A stretch of 64,000 nucleotides of DNA from Bhargavaea cecembensis DSE10. Its GTDB lineage: Bacteria > Bacillota > Bacilli > Bacillales_A > Planococcaceae. The position numbers were made by a program, and so were the translations under genes. Below are positions 39,054-48,065 of the stretch, piece after piece. The stretch covers positions 124,001 to 188,000 of the forward strand of contig NZ_AOFT01000002.1 in assembly GCF_000348905.1 (NCBI RefSeq). The letters are read 5' to 3'. The stretch's first letter is position 1, and every line of letters starts with the position of its first letter. The notes below the pieces were generated by a model. It worked only from the letters and a program-made list of their open reading frames with translations, was not told where the DNA came from and made no database searches.

Positions 39054-39320
39054 TCATCGTTTTCTTTTTTCCACTAGCAGCTTCATCGCCGTCCGTTCCT
39101 CTCCTGCGATCAGGATGTCGGTGAAGGCCGGCGAGCAGGTCAGATCATTGCCGCTCGGTGCGACAAATCCTCTTGCGATGGCGACGGCCTTGACGGCCTG
39201 GTTGAGCGCTCCGGCCCCGACAGCCTGCATTTCCGCATACCCTTTCTCCCGGATGACCGCGACGAGTGCTCCTGCGACAGAATTCGGATTGGAGCGTGAG
39301 GATACTTTCAATGAGTCCAT
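39054..39320 (-). CDS. spoVS: Stage V sporulation protein S
   Basis: An 88-residue SpoVS with the highly conserved core NPNSVAGALVAVIREKG, GAGALNQAVKAVAIARGFV and FTDILIAGEERTA. SpoVS affects septation and coat assembly during sporulation and is thought to bind nucleic acid (Alba-like fold). ATG 39320 is set by family length. In B. subtilis it also lies downstream of ymdB. Confidence 0.97.
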   Translation of the reverse strand: MDSLKVSSRSNPNSVAGALVAVIREKGYAEMQAVGAGALNQAVKAVAIARGFVAPSGNDLTCSPAFTDILIAGEERTAMKLLVEKRKR

Positions 39321-39423
39321 GCCTATCCCTCCTGTTTTTCCGCTTTCATGGAACCGGACTCTTCCATGTCTTATTGTATGCGGGGCGCGGATAGCGCATG
39401 AACACACAACCGGAGTGGCCGGA

Positions 39424-40221
39424 TCATCCTTTTAGCGGGTGGTCATCATTGACGAGTATGCGTTCACAGCGGATCGCCTTCCCGGATCCCGCATCGGCCT
39501 CAACGAAAAAGCCACCGAGCTGCGTACGCCCGTTTTTCGGCACTTCAAATCTGGCCGGCAGGTTTGTGCGGAAGCGGTACAGCACCTCTTCTTTCTTCAT
39601 GCCGAGGATCCCGTCGTATGGTCCGGTCATCCCGGCGTCCGTCAGATAGGCGGTCCCGCCAGGCAGGATCCGCTCATCCGCGGTCTGGACGTGGGTATGG
39701 GTTCCGACCATGGCCGTCACCCGGCCGTCAAGATGCCAGCCCATTGCAATTTTCTCGCTTGTCGCTTCCGCATGGAAGTCGACGAACACCAGCGGCGACT
39801 CTGCCTTGGCCTGGGCGATCAGCCGGTCAGCCGCCTCAAACGGATCATCATGGGGCGGCATGAATGCGCGTCCGTGAAGGTTGATGACCGTCAGCAGGCC
39901 CGCTTCCTTCGAGATGGTCGTCATGCCGCGGCCCGGCGCTTCCGGCGAAAAGTTCGCCGGCCGGATGAGTGAGTCCGCCCCGTCGATAAAATCGAAAATC
40001 TCTTTTTTGTCCCACGTATGGTTTCCCATCGTAATGACGTCCACGCCACCGAAGATCAGGTCGTCATAATCCTGGCGCCTCAGCCCCTTGCCCGATGCCG
40101 CATTTTCTCCGTTGGCGATCACCACATCAGGCGCATACTTTCTCCGCAGGCCCGGCAGCGTCCGCCGTACCATTTCCATGCCGGGCTCGCCGACAATGTC
40201 TCCGATAAACAGAATTTTCAT
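39424..40221 (-). CDS. ymdB: Metallophosphatase/phosphodiesterase YmdB
   Basis: A 265-residue YmdB/DR1281-type metallophosphoesterase: IGDIVGEPG, NGENAASGKG, MGNHTWDKKE and the late VDFHAEATSEK and THTHVQTADE supply the two-metal site. B. subtilis YmdB hydrolyses 2',3'-cyclic nucleotides and is needed for biofilm and nanotube programmes. It lies downstream of rny but is separated from it by a terminator hairpin. Confidence 0.94.
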   Translation of the reverse strand: MKILFIGDIVGEPGMEMVRRTLPGLRRKYAPDVVIANGENAASGKGLRRQDYDDLIFGGVDVITMGNHTWDKKEIFDFIDGADSLIRPANFSPEAPGRGMTTISKEAGLLTVINLHGRAFMPPHDDPFEAADRLIAQAKAESPLVFVDFHAEATSEKIAMGWHLDGRVTAMVGTHTHVQTADERILPGGTAYLTDAGMTGPYDGILGMKKEEVLYRFRTNLPARFEVPKNGRTQLGGFFVEADAGSGKAIRCERILVNDDHPLKG

Positions 40222-40252
40222 TTGGTGCTCTCTCCATCCTGTATCAGCAATG

Positions 40253-40285
40253 AAAAAGGCTTCCCGGACATTTCCCAGGAAGCCT
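40253..40285 (-). terminator. Terminator between rny and ymdB
   Basis: Stem AGGCTTCC (40257-40264) with GGAAGCCT (40278-40285) and AAAAA at 40253-40257 giving a U tract on the minus strand. Confidence 0.7.
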
Positions 40286-40295
40286 GTTTATGCTG

Positions 40296-41861
40296 TTATT
40301 TTGCGTATTCGACCGCCCGGGTCTCCCGGATGACGGTCACTTTGATGTGGCCCGGATAATCGAGCTCGCTTTCGATCCGCTTCCGGATATCCCTTGCGAG
40401 CCGGTGGGCCGTGATGTCATCCACCTGATCCGGACGCACGATGATGCGGACTTCCCGTCCTGCCTGGATGGCATAGGACTTCTCGACACCATCGTAGTCT
40501 TCGGCGATTTCCTCGAGCTTTTCAAGACGGCGGATGTAATTTTCCAGCGTCTCGCTTCTGGCACCCGGGCGCGCTGCCGACAGGGCGTCGGCAGCCGCCA
40601 CGAGGATGGCGATGACCGATGTCGGTTCCGTGTCCCCGTGGTGGGATGCGATGCTGTTGATGACAACCGGATGTTCCTTGTACTTGCTGGCGAGCTCGAC
40701 GCCAATTTCGACGTGGCTGCCTTCCACCTCGTGATCAATCGCCTTGCCGATGTCATGCAGCAGTCCCGCGCGCCGTGCAAGCGCGATGTCGGAATCCTTG
40801 AACCCGAGCTCGGCCGCGAGAAGTCCGGACAGATAGGCCACTTCCTTTGAGTGCTTCAGGACATTCTGGCCATAGCTTGTCCGGTATTTGAGGCGGCCGA
40901 TGATTTTGATGAGATCCGGGTGGAGATTGTGGATTCCCAGATCGAATGTCGTCTGCTCGCCCGCTTCGCGGATTTGCTCGTCGACTTCCTTGCGGGATTT
41001 CTCCACCATCTCTTCGATCCGGGCCGGATGGATCCGCCCGTCCTGTACAAGCTTCTCAAGGGCCAGCCGCGCGATTTCGCGGCGGATCGGATCGAAGCCC
41101 GACAGGATGACCGCTTCCGGTGTATCGTCGATGATGAGATCGATTCCGGTCAGGGTCTCCAGGGTACGGATATTCCGCCCTTCACGCCCGATAATCCGGC
41201 CCTTCATCTCATCGTTCGGCAGATTGACCACCGATACGGTCGTTTCCGCCACATGGTCGGCAGCAAACCGCTGCAGGGCCAGTGACAGGATTTCACGGGC
41301 TTTCTTGTCCGAGTCTTCTTTCGCCCTCAGTTCGGCCTCCCTGGTCATGACGGCGATGTCCGTTGAAAGCTCTGTTTCCACTTCCGAAAGGATCAGCTGC
41401 CGTGCCTCTTCCCGGGTAAGGGCCGATATGCGTTCAAGCTCAGTCTGCTGTTCGCTCATGAGCTGTTCCGCCTTGCTCTCCATCTGTGCGATATGCTGTT
41501 GTCGTTCGGCCAAAGCGTCTTCCTTGCGCTCCAGACCCGCTTCACGTTTGTTCAGCGCATCCTCCTTGCGGTCAAGATTCTCTTCCTTCTGCAACAGCCG
41601 GTTTTCCTGCCGCTGGAGTTCTGCGCGGCGTTCCCGGATGTCCGATTCGGCTTCTGTCCGTAGTTTGTGAGTTTCATCTTTCGCTTCAAGTAGCGCTTCT
41701 TTTTTCAGTGCCTCCGCTTCGCGCCTGCCATCCTCCACGATGGATTCGGCAGACTGCTTCGCACCGGTCACTTTGGAATCGTTCACTTGTTTTAAGGCAA
41801 AATAGCCAACAACTGCACCGACGATGAGTCCGAGCAAAGCGGAGATGATCACTTCAACCAT
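40296..41861 (-). CDS. rny: Ribonuclease Y
   Basis: A 521-residue membrane-anchored endoribonuclease that starts decay of many mRNAs. N-terminal membrane span (about 2-22), a long charged coiled coil (about 25-200), a KH domain with [15 protein letters not shown], and an HD domain with [12 protein letters not shown] and SHVEIG. ATG 41861 is chosen because GGGGGAGG lies eight bases upstream; a GTG three codons earlier falls inside that site. ricA, its partner gene, is nearby. Confidence 0.97.
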   Translation of the reverse strand: MVEVIISALLGLIVGAVVGYFALKQVNDSKVTGAKQSAESIVEDGRREAEALKKEALLEAKDETHKLRTEAESDIRERRAELQRQENRLLQKEENLDRKEDALNKREAGLERKEDALAERQQHIAQMESKAEQLMSEQQTELERISALTREEARQLILSEVETELSTDIAVMTREAELRAKEDSDKKAREILSLALQRFAADHVAETTVSVVNLPNDEMKGRIIGREGRNIRTLETLTGIDLIIDDTPEAVILSGFDPIRREIARLALEKLVQDGRIHPARIEEMVEKSRKEVDEQIREAGEQTTFDLGIHNLHPDLIKIIGRLKYRTSYGQNVLKHSKEVAYLSGLLAAELGFKDSDIALARRAGLLHDIGKAIDHEVEGSHVEIGVELASKYKEHPVVINSIASHHGDTEPTSVIAILVAAADALSAARPGARSETLENYIRRLEKLEEIAEDYDGVEKSYAIQAGREVRIIVRPDQVDDITAHRLARDIRKRIESELDYPGHIKVTVIRETRAVEYAK

Positions 41862-42092
41862 TGAGGTCACCTCCCCCTGCTTTCATTCGTCTGTTAAACC
41901 ATTCCGGCGTCATGCCGGGCATTCATGCTGTTCATGCCGGTCTTGCACAAAATCTGTCATGATGGTTATTGGATAAATCTATCCATCTTCAATTGTACCG
42001 GCGGCAAAAAGCGCTGTCAAGGTTGGAACTGCGCCGTTTCCCGGCATTTCCCGCCCCTTTCCGCGGCCTGTCCCGGTGCAGGCCGCCGCAAT
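41862..42092. other. Intergenic region upstream of rny
   Basis: About 230 bases between rny and the recA terminator with no supported gene. It should contain the rny promoter, but no clear -35/-10 pair was fixed. Confidence 0.4.
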
Positions 42093-42152
42093 AAAAACCG
42101 GCCGGCAGCGACACCTCTTTCTCAGGGGGAAGAGGGCGCCGCTGCCGGCCGG
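42093..42152 (-). terminator. Long terminator hairpin of recA
   Basis: A 13-bp GC-rich outer stem, CCGGCCGGCAGCG (42098-42110) with CGCTGCCGGCCGG (42140-42152), encloses a further CCTCTT/AAGAGG pairing. AAAAA at 42093-42097 gives the U tract for recA. Confidence 0.8.
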
Positions 42153-42179
42153 GACCGGTCCAAAACCGGGCTTATTTTT

Positions 42180-43241
42180 TTACTTTTCCTCGTCGATGAG
42201 CAGGTCGAAGATCTCGTCCTCGGACTCCTCTTCCTCTTCCGCGGCAACCTGAGGGCCGTTCAGGCCATAGGCTTCACGGATCTTACCGGCGATCTCCTGG
42301 CGGATATCAGGGTTTTCCTTCAGGAACTGTTTCGAGTTCTCGCGGCCCTGTCCAAGGCGTTCGCCATTGTACGAGTACCAGGAACCGCTTTTCTGGACGA
42401 CATCGGTTTCTGCTCCAAGGTCAATGATTTCGCCTTCCTTGGAAATCCCTTCACCGTACATGATGTCGACTTCCGCCGTGCGGAACGGCGGAGCCACCTT
42501 GTTCTTGACGACCTTGATCCTTGTGCGGTTACCTACGAAGTCGTTGCCCTGCTTGATCGCCTCGGCGCGGCGCACTTCAAGGCGGACCGAACTGTAGAAC
42601 TTCAGCGCACGGCCGCCAGGAGTGGTTTCCGGGTTACCGAACATGACGCCGACTTTCTCACGGATCTGGTTGATGAAGATGGCGATGGTCTTCGATTTAT
42701 TGATCGCGCCGGAAAGCTTCCGGAGCGCCTGGGACATGAGGCGGGCCTGGAGGCCGACATGGGAATCGCCCATTTCGCCTTCGATTTCCGCTTTCGGCAC
42801 GAGTGCCGCGACGGAGTCGATGACGATAATGTCGATCGCGCCGCTGCGTACAAGCGCTTCTGCGATTTCGAGAGCCTGTTCTCCCGTGTCCGGCTGGGAA
42901 AGGAGCAGCTCATCGATGTTGACGCCCAGCTTCTGCGCGTAGACAGGGTCAAGGGCGTGCTCGGCATCGATAAAGGCTGCCGAACCGCCTGCCGCCTGCG
43001 CTTCCGCGATGGCGTGTAGCGCAACCGTCGTCTTGCCTGAGCTCTCGGGTCCATAGATTTCGATCACCCGGCCACGCGGGTACCCGCCTACTCCGAGCGC
43101 GGTGTCAAGCGTGAGTGAACCGCTCGAAGACGTCGAGATCACACGGTCCGTCTGCTCGCCCAATTTCATGACGGAACCCTTCCCGAATTGTTTTTCAATC
43201 TGTTTCAGTGCCATATCCAATGCAGCTTTGCGATCGCTCAA
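42180..43241 (-). CDS. recA: Recombinase RecA
   Basis: A 353-residue RecA that forms filaments on single-stranded DNA for strand exchange and LexA self-cleavage. The Walker A is GPESSGKTT (64-72); the L1 and L2 loops and [20 protein letters not shown] are conserved. The C-terminal tail is acidic ([13 protein letters not shown]). A promoter with an SOS box lies upstream. It follows cinA, the usual neighbour. Confidence 0.98.
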   Translation of the reverse strand: MSDRKAALDMALKQIEKQFGKGSVMKLGEQTDRVISTSSSGSLTLDTALGVGGYPRGRVIEIYGPESSGKTTVALHAIAEAQAAGGSAAFIDAEHALDPVYAQKLGVNIDELLLSQPDTGEQALEIAEALVRSGAIDIIVIDSVAALVPKAEIEGEMGDSHVGLQARLMSQALRKLSGAINKSKTIAIFINQIREKVGVMFGNPETTPGGRALKFYSSVRLEVRRAEAIKQGNDFVGNRTRIKVVKNKVAPPFRTAEVDIMYGEGISKEGEIIDLGAETDVVQKSGSWYSYNGERLGQGRENSKQFLKENPDIRQEIAGKIREAYGLNGPQVAAEEEEESEDEIFDLLIDEEK

Positions 43242-43286
43242 ACTTGTTCCTCCTCATGGGTGTATACTGGTTTTCTTTCTGTCTCT

Positions 43287-43315
43287 ACTATACTCGGTTA
43301 TTGAGAAAAACACAA
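43287..43315 (-). promoter_or_regulatory. Sigma-A promoter of recA
   Basis: On the minus strand TTGTGT (43310-43315) and TATAGT (43287-43292) with a 17-base spacer, about 45 bases before the recA start. Confidence 0.65.
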
Positions 43316-43323
43316 GAAAAAAG

Positions 43324-43337
43324 CGAACATCCATTCG
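43324..43337. promoter_or_regulatory. SOS box of recA
   Basis: Read on the minus strand, CGAATGGATGTTCG differs from CGAACNNNNGTTCG at one position, the same deviation as I recall for the B. subtilis recA operator (CGAAT...GTTCG). It lies just upstream of the -35 element. Confidence 0.78.
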
Positions 43338-43401
43338 ATTTTCATGCAGGTCATACTTGAAAATCGAGCAGCCCCGGCGCCCCGTTTTTGGATTTCGGCA
43401 T

Positions 43402-43437
43402 GAAAAAAGGCACCGAAATCGAAATTCCCGGCGCCTT
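43402..43437 (-). terminator. Terminator of cinA
   Basis: Stem AAGGCACCG (43407-43415) with CGGCGCCTT (43429-43437), one mismatch, and AAAAAA to the left giving U6 on the minus strand. It separates cinA from the recA promoter. Confidence 0.75.
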
Positions 43438-43444
43438 ATCTTTT

Positions 43445-44698
43445 TTATTTATGCCCTTCAGCCGTGTCGCCGATCAACCCGATCAGCATATGCAAAGCTG
43501 ATTTCACGGCCCGGATGCGGTTTGTGTTCCGCATGCCCGAAAGCAGAAGTTCCCGTGTCCGTACTTCGTTTCCGGTTGCGATGGCAACCCAGACGGTGCC
43601 TCCCGGTTTGCCGTCATGGGGATCCGGCCCGGCTGCCCCCGTCAGTCCGACGCCGATATCGGTGCCGAACTTTTCCCGGACCGCTTTCGCCATTGCGGAA
43701 GCCGTTTCTTCGCTTACGACGCCCTTTTCATCAAGCAGGGAACGCTGAATGCCAAGCTGCTCCATCTTTGCCTCTGCGGTATAGGTCACGACTCCACCGG
43801 CCAGTGCGGCGCTGATGCCGGGCTGTTCGGCAAGCTCGGACATGAACAGGCCGGCCGTCAGGCTTTCCGCAGCGGAAATGGTCAGGCCATTTCCGATCAG
43901 GAGAGAAGCGGCCTTCGAGACCAGTGTTTCGTCATCATAACCGTACAGGTACTTGCCGACAATCTTCCGGATCTCGGCTTCCGCCCCGTCCAGCAGACCG
44001 GCCGCCTCTTCCACTGTGTCCGCCTTCGCGGTTGCGCGGATCGTCACTTCACCGTCTGAAGCAAGCGGAGCAAGTGTAGGATTCGTCTGATTGTCCAGCA
44101 GATCCGACAGCCTGTGCTCCAGTTCGGCTTCCCCGATGCCGTAAAAGCGGAAAACGCGCGAAGCGATCGGTCCTGTGAAGCCTGCAAGCCTGGCAAGAAG
44201 CGGTTTCGCCTGCACGGTGAACATCGGTTCCATTTCCTTCGGAGGACCCGGCATCAGGAGATAGTGGCGGCTGCCTGCGGAGAACAGCATGCCCGGCGCC
44301 ATGCCGTGATGGTTCTGCAGAACGGCTGCCCCTTCAAGGATCAGGGCCTGCTTTTTATTGTTGTCCGTCATCTCACGCCCCATGCGCTCGAACCAGGCAC
44401 GGATCGATACGAGCGCCTCATCGTCATACACGAGCCGGGTGCCGGCGTGGCGGGCGATCGTTTCCTTCGTCAGGTCATCCTTTGTCGGGCCGAGCCCGCC
44501 CGTGAAGATGAGCAGGTCAGCCCGGGACTCGGCGATCCGGATCGCATCCTCGAGCCTGCCGGCATTGTCCCCGACCACGGTATGGAAATGGACGCTGATG
44601 CCTAGTTCGGCGAGCCCTGCTGAAATGTATCGGGCATTCGTGTTATTGATCTGCCCGAGAAGCAGTTCGGATCCAACAGCAATGATTTCGGCTTTCAC
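43445..44698 (-). CDS. cinA: CinA family protein (competence/damage-inducible)
   Basis: A 417-residue two-domain protein. The N-terminal MoaB-like COG1058 domain has IAVGSELLLGQINNTNA and TGGLGPTKDDLTKE. The C-terminal domain (about 255-417) has AESLTAGLFMSELA and VGLTGAAGPDPHDGKPGG, typical of nicotinamide-nucleotide amidase. The exact role in Bacillales is unsettled. It lies between pgsA and recA as in B. subtilis. Confidence 0.94.
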   Translation of the reverse strand: MKAEIIAVGSELLLGQINNTNARYISAGLAELGISVHFHTVVGDNAGRLEDAIRIAESRADLLIFTGGLGPTKDDLTKETIARHAGTRLVYDDEALVSIRAWFERMGREMTDNNKKQALILEGAAVLQNHHGMAPGMLFSAGSRHYLLMPGPPKEMEPMFTVQAKPLLARLAGFTGPIASRVFRFYGIGEAELEHRLSDLLDNQTNPTLAPLASDGEVTIRATAKADTVEEAAGLLDGAEAEIRKIVGKYLYGYDDETLVSKAASLLIGNGLTISAAESLTAGLFMSELAEQPGISAALAGGVVTYTAEAKMEQLGIQRSLLDEKGVVSEETASAMAKAVREKFGTDIGVGLTGAAGPDPHDGKPGGTVWVAIATGNEVRTRELLLSGMRNTNRIRAVKSALHMLIGLIGDTAEGHK

Positions 44699-44710
44699 GG
44701 TGACTCCCCC

Positions 44711-45289
44711 TTACATAGAATCAAGCAGAACACGGCGGTTTTTATAGAAGTAATCCACGCCCGACCAGACCGTGAAGATGAGCGCGATGTACAGCATGAT
44801 GGTTCCGAACGGGATACCGGCCGCTTCGAAGAAGATATTGTGGAGCAGCAGGAAGATGGTTGCAAGAAGCTGTGTGGTCGTCTTGATCTTTCCGAGCATA
44901 TTCGCCGCCACGACTTCCCCGCCGCCCGCCAGGATCAGTCGCAGGCCGGTCACCGCGAACTCGCGGGAAATAATGATGATCACGACCCACGAAGGCGCAA
45001 AGCCCATCTCAACGAGAATAATGAGCGCCGAGGAGACGAGGAGCTTGTCCGCCAGAGGGTCCAGGAACTTGCCCATGTTCGTGACAAGATTGTATTTGCG
45101 GGCCAGGTGTCCATCGAACCAGTCCGTCAGCGCCGCGATGATGAAGATGATGCCGCCGATCAGATGCTCAACCGGAAGTTCAACGCCGCCTGCCCGGATG
45201 GTGCCCATGCCGAAATCAGCCAGCATGAACAGGATGAACACCGGGATGAGAAGAACTCTCGCCACGGTGATTTTATTAGGTAAATTCAT
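44711..45289 (-). CDS. pgsA: CDP-diacylglycerol--glycerol-3-phosphate 3-phosphatidyltransferase
   Basis: A 192-residue integral membrane enzyme that makes phosphatidylglycerol phosphate. The CDP-alcohol phosphotransferase motif is complete: [20 protein letters not shown] followed by LDPLADK. Several hydrophobic spans surround it. ATG 45289 follows a TTG codon; AGGGG lies about ten bases upstream. The gene is followed by cinA after 12 bases. Confidence 0.95.
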   Translation of the reverse strand: MNLPNKITVARVLLIPVFILFMLADFGMGTIRAGGVELPVEHLIGGIIFIIAALTDWFDGHLARKYNLVTNMGKFLDPLADKLLVSSALIILVEMGFAPSWVVIIIISREFAVTGLRLILAGGGEVVAANMLGKIKTTTQLLATIFLLLHNIFFEAAGIPFGTIMLYIALIFTVWSGVDYFYKNRRVLLDSM

Positions 45290-45305
45290 CAATTATGCCC
45301 CTTTC

Positions 45306-45335
45306 AAAAAAAATAAGTCATCCCTAGAGATGACT
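45306..45335 (-). terminator. Terminator between rodZ and pgsA
   Basis: Stem AGTCATC (45316-45322) with GATGACT (45329-45335) overlapping the rodZ stop, and an eight-base A run at 45306-45313 giving U8 on the minus strand. Confidence 0.75.
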
Positions 45336-46230
45336 ATTGTGCAGCACCAAGCTGGATGATGATGTTCTGTGTAACCCGATCCGTTCCGGGAACTGCGTAA
45401 GTGAGCGGACTTCCGTTCACGGTGATCTCCACGCCAGGCACATAGCCGATGCGGAAACGCAACCACTGTACGCCCTGTGCCTCGATGGTCTCTGTCTGTC
45501 CGTTCTCGAGGCTCTTGCTTAAGTACTGCTTCCCGGTATTGTCTGTCACGGAAATCCAGGAACGGCCTTTCCCGTTCAGCGTGATGCTCGCCTTGTCGGT
45601 GCCGGACAGGTTGTAGAAGGTGTTCTCGCCTTCGGTCCTGTCGACTGCAAGTGCGGCTTCCGGCTCCGCCGGTTCTTCCGTTTCCGCAGGCTCTTCCGCT
45701 TCTTCAGCAGCCTCTTCTTCGGCAGGATCCGCGTCTTCGGCAGGTGCCGCGTCCTCAGCATCTTCAGGACCGACCTGTTCCACCTGCACGGTGCTTTCCG
45801 TTTCGTTGATTTCTTCGGCCGGTTCGGTATCCGCCGCCTGGTTGGCCTTCAGGAACCAGACGATGCCGATGGCCACCACGATGAACAGCGCAAGAATGAC
45901 CTTTGGCATCGCTTCGGCTGCCTTGCCCGCACGCCTCATGGACGTGCGTCTCATCGTCGGGGCGGACATCCCCGCCGAGTCTCCCGTGATAAGCGGTTCC
46001 GGAGCCTCCGCCTTGTACATGGCCAGCATCTCATCGGCATCCAGGTCGACCGCTTCCGCGTACTGCTTGATAAACGCCCGGACATAGAATGTGCCGGGCA
46101 TGATGCCGAACTTGCCTTCCTCGATGGCGGCAAGATAACGTTTCTGTATTTTTGTGATTTCCTGCAAATCTTCAAGCGAGTAGCCTTTCTCCATCCTCGC
46201 CTGTTTTAGCCGAGCGCCCAATTCGGACAA
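45334..46230 (-). CDS. rodZ: Cell shape protein RodZ (YmfM-like)
   Basis: A 298-residue single-pass protein. The N-terminal helix-turn-helix (SLEDLQEITKIQKRYLAAIEE) binds MreB. A membrane span (about 107-125, VILALFIVVAIGIVWFL) follows. Outside is an unusually acidic Glu/Ala/Pro linker (about 140-185) and then a DUF4115 beta domain. The start is TTG 46230, supported by AGGTG upstream and by the family start SELGARLKQAR; no ATG fits. It lies between ymfK and pgsA. Confidence 0.93.
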   Translation of the reverse strand: MSELGARLKQARMEKGYSLEDLQEITKIQKRYLAAIEEGKFGIMPGTFYVRAFIKQYAEAVDLDADEMLAMYKAEAPEPLITGDSAGMSAPTMRRTSMRRAGKAAEAMPKVILALFIVVAIGIVWFLKANQAADTEPAEEINETESTVQVEQVGPEDAEDAAPAEDADPAEEEAAEEAEEPAETEEPAEPEAALAVDRTEGENTFYNLSGTDKASITLNGKGRSWISVTDNTGKQYLSKSLENGQTETIEAQGVQWLRFRIGYVPGVEITVNGSPLTYAVPGTDRVTQNIIIQLGAAQ

Positions 46231-46246
46231 CCAAAACACCTGCCTA

Positions 46247-47038
46247 TCAAATATTGAATCCGAAATCCATCCCGCTCCGGCTCGACATCCTGTCGTTTTC
46301 TTCCAGCTTCTCGTAAGTGATTTCTTCATCTTCATCACGGCGGATCTCGATGATATAGTCGAAATCATCCATGGTGTACTCAGAAAGACGCACAAACATG
46401 TCAGGATGTTCCACAACTTTTATCGCAGGCAGGCGCATAATTTCCCGGACAAGCTGCATATGCCGCTCGTCGCTCGCCTTCCTTGTCACGATCCCGTCGA
46501 GGATGAAGACATTATCCGGTGAAAATTCGTCGCCGGCCAGCTGGCTCCGGACCGTCTGGCGAAGCATCGTCGAAGAAAGGAAAATCCATTTCTTGTTCGC
46601 GCTCACACTCGCCGCCACGACAGACTCCGTCTTGCCCACGCGGGGCATGCCGCGGACGCCGATCAGTTTGTGGCCTTCCTGCTTGAAGATTTCAGCCATG
46701 AAATCGACGAGAATGCCGAGCTCGTCCCGCACAAAGCGGAATGTCTTTTTATCATCGGCATCTCGCTGGATGTACCGGCCATGCCGGACCGCCAGGATAT
46801 CCCGGAGCTTCGGATGCCTCAGTTTTCTGACATTGATCATGTCCATCGTCGATGCGATCAGTTCAAACCGCTCGATGGCGTCATCGTTCTCGGTCCGGAG
46901 CAGCATGCCCCTCCTGCCCTGGTCCACACCGTTGATCGTCACGATGTTGACACGCAGGAGACCGAGGAGTGAGGAAATTTCCCCCAGAAGCCCCGGCCGG
47001 TTCACTTCGATTTCGTATTCCATGTACCACTCACTCAA
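46247..47038 (-). CDS. ymfK: DUF3388 protein (YmfK-like)
   Basis: A 263-residue protein with an N-terminal ACT-like part (VNRPGLLGEISSLLGLLRVN) and a C-terminal domain containing GVRGMPRVGKTESVVAA, which looks like a P-loop variant. The family is conserved and syntenic in Bacillales, but its function is unknown. The start is TTG 47038 (reading MSEWYMEYE) with GGAGG nine bases upstream, matching B. subtilis YmfK; the ATG five codons later is an alternative. Confidence 0.88.
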   Translation of the reverse strand: MSEWYMEYEIEVNRPGLLGEISSLLGLLRVNIVTINGVDQGRRGMLLRTENDDAIERFELIASTMDMINVRKLRHPKLRDILAVRHGRYIQRDADDKKTFRFVRDELGILVDFMAEIFKQEGHKLIGVRGMPRVGKTESVVAASVSANKKWIFLSSTMLRQTVRSQLAGDEFSPDNVFILDGIVTRKASDERHMQLVREIMRLPAIKVVEHPDMFVRLSEYTMDDFDYIIEIRRDEDEEITYEKLEENDRMSSRSGMDFGFNI

Positions 47039-47288
47039 TTTGGGTCGCCTCCATCGGCGCCGGATGCGCAATGTATTTCTATCATATCGGATTTGTCATT
47101 TGAAGAAAAGGGTTAGCCGGGGGGATTTCGGAACCCACGAAAGACTTTGATCCCCTATTAACCGTGAATCAGGCAACAATATCTTAAAATATGAAAATCA
47201 TTCAGATTGCCGTTTCATGTGCATGCTTTTGCAAAGCTCCATTGGAATCTTTCTTCCATCTAATTGTCAGATCACGGTAAGCACCCAT

Positions 47289-47323
47289 TAAAAAGCGGAC
47301 CGGGCTTTTGTGCCCCGGTCCGC
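47289..47323 (-). terminator. Terminator of ymfI
   Basis: Stem GCGGACCGGG (47295-47304) with CCCGGTCCGC (47314-47323) and an A run at 47290-47294. The 200 bases to its left, up to ymfK, hold no gene and are AT-rich, suiting the ymfK-rodZ promoter. Confidence 0.78.
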
Positions 47324-47330
47324 CGTTGGT

Positions 47331-48065
47331 TCAGATATACCATCCGCCGTTGACTTTGATGATTTCTCCGGTGATGTAGAGGGATTGTTCGCCCAGCAGG
47401 AAATCCACCGTACCGGCAACGTCTTCCGGAGTGCCCGGGCGCATAAGCGGAATCTCGCCGAACGCCAGCCTGCGCTCTTCCTCATCCAGGTGGCTGTTCA
47501 TCGAAGTCTCGATCCAGCCCGGAGAGATGGCATTGACCAGGACATTCGAGGCAGCCGCCTCTTTCGCATAGGCCTTGACGAACGAGTGGACTGCCCCCTT
47601 GACGGCGGAGTATGCCACTTCCCCGGCTGCTCCCGTGTCACCCCAGATCGAGCCGATCATGACGACGCGGGAAACAGGATGGCGGCGCAGTTTTTCAGAA
47701 ACCAGGCCGATATAACGCATCGGATTTGCTGCATGCACGCGCCATAGTGCGTCCAGGTCATCCATTCCCGTGTCCGAGAGCAGCTTGGTCATTCCCTGGC
47801 CGGTGCAGGAGATGACCGCCTGAAGGTCGCCGGTAGAAGCGGCCAGGCGCTCCCCTCCGTCCGGGGCGGCAAAGTCCGCCTGTACCGCGATGAATCGTTG
47901 GTGCGGGTAAGCCTCTGCGAGCCGCTTCTCGAGTGCCAGTGCGGAATCCCGTGAGGAATTGTAATGCAGGTAAAGGGACCAGCCGGAAGCGGCAAGCCGC
48001 TCCGCGACTGCGGTGCCGATCCCTCCGGAGGCACCGAGCACCGCTGCGGACCTGAGCGGGGTCAC
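47331..48065 (-). CDS. ymfI: SDR oxidoreductase YmfI (EF-P 5-aminopentanone reductase type)
   Basis: A 244-residue short-chain dehydrogenase with the dinucleotide loop LGASGGIGTAVAERL, catalytic Ser in IGSIWGD and Y-x3-K in VAYSAVKGA. In B. subtilis YmfI reduces the 5-aminopentanone modification on elongation factor P. The start overlaps the ymfH stop by four bases (ATGA), so it is translationally coupled. Confidence 0.9.
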   Translation of the reverse strand: MTPLRSAAVLGASGGIGTAVAERLAASGWSLYLHYNSSRDSALALEKRLAEAYPHQRFIAVQADFAAPDGGERLAASTGDLQAVISCTGQGMTKLLSDTGMDDLDALWRVHAANPMRYIGLVSEKLRRHPVSRVVMIGSIWGDTGAAGEVAYSAVKGAVHSFVKAYAKEAAASNVLVNAISPGWIETSMNSHLDEEERRLAFGEIPLMRPGTPEDVAGTVDFLLGEQSLYITGEIIKVNGGWYI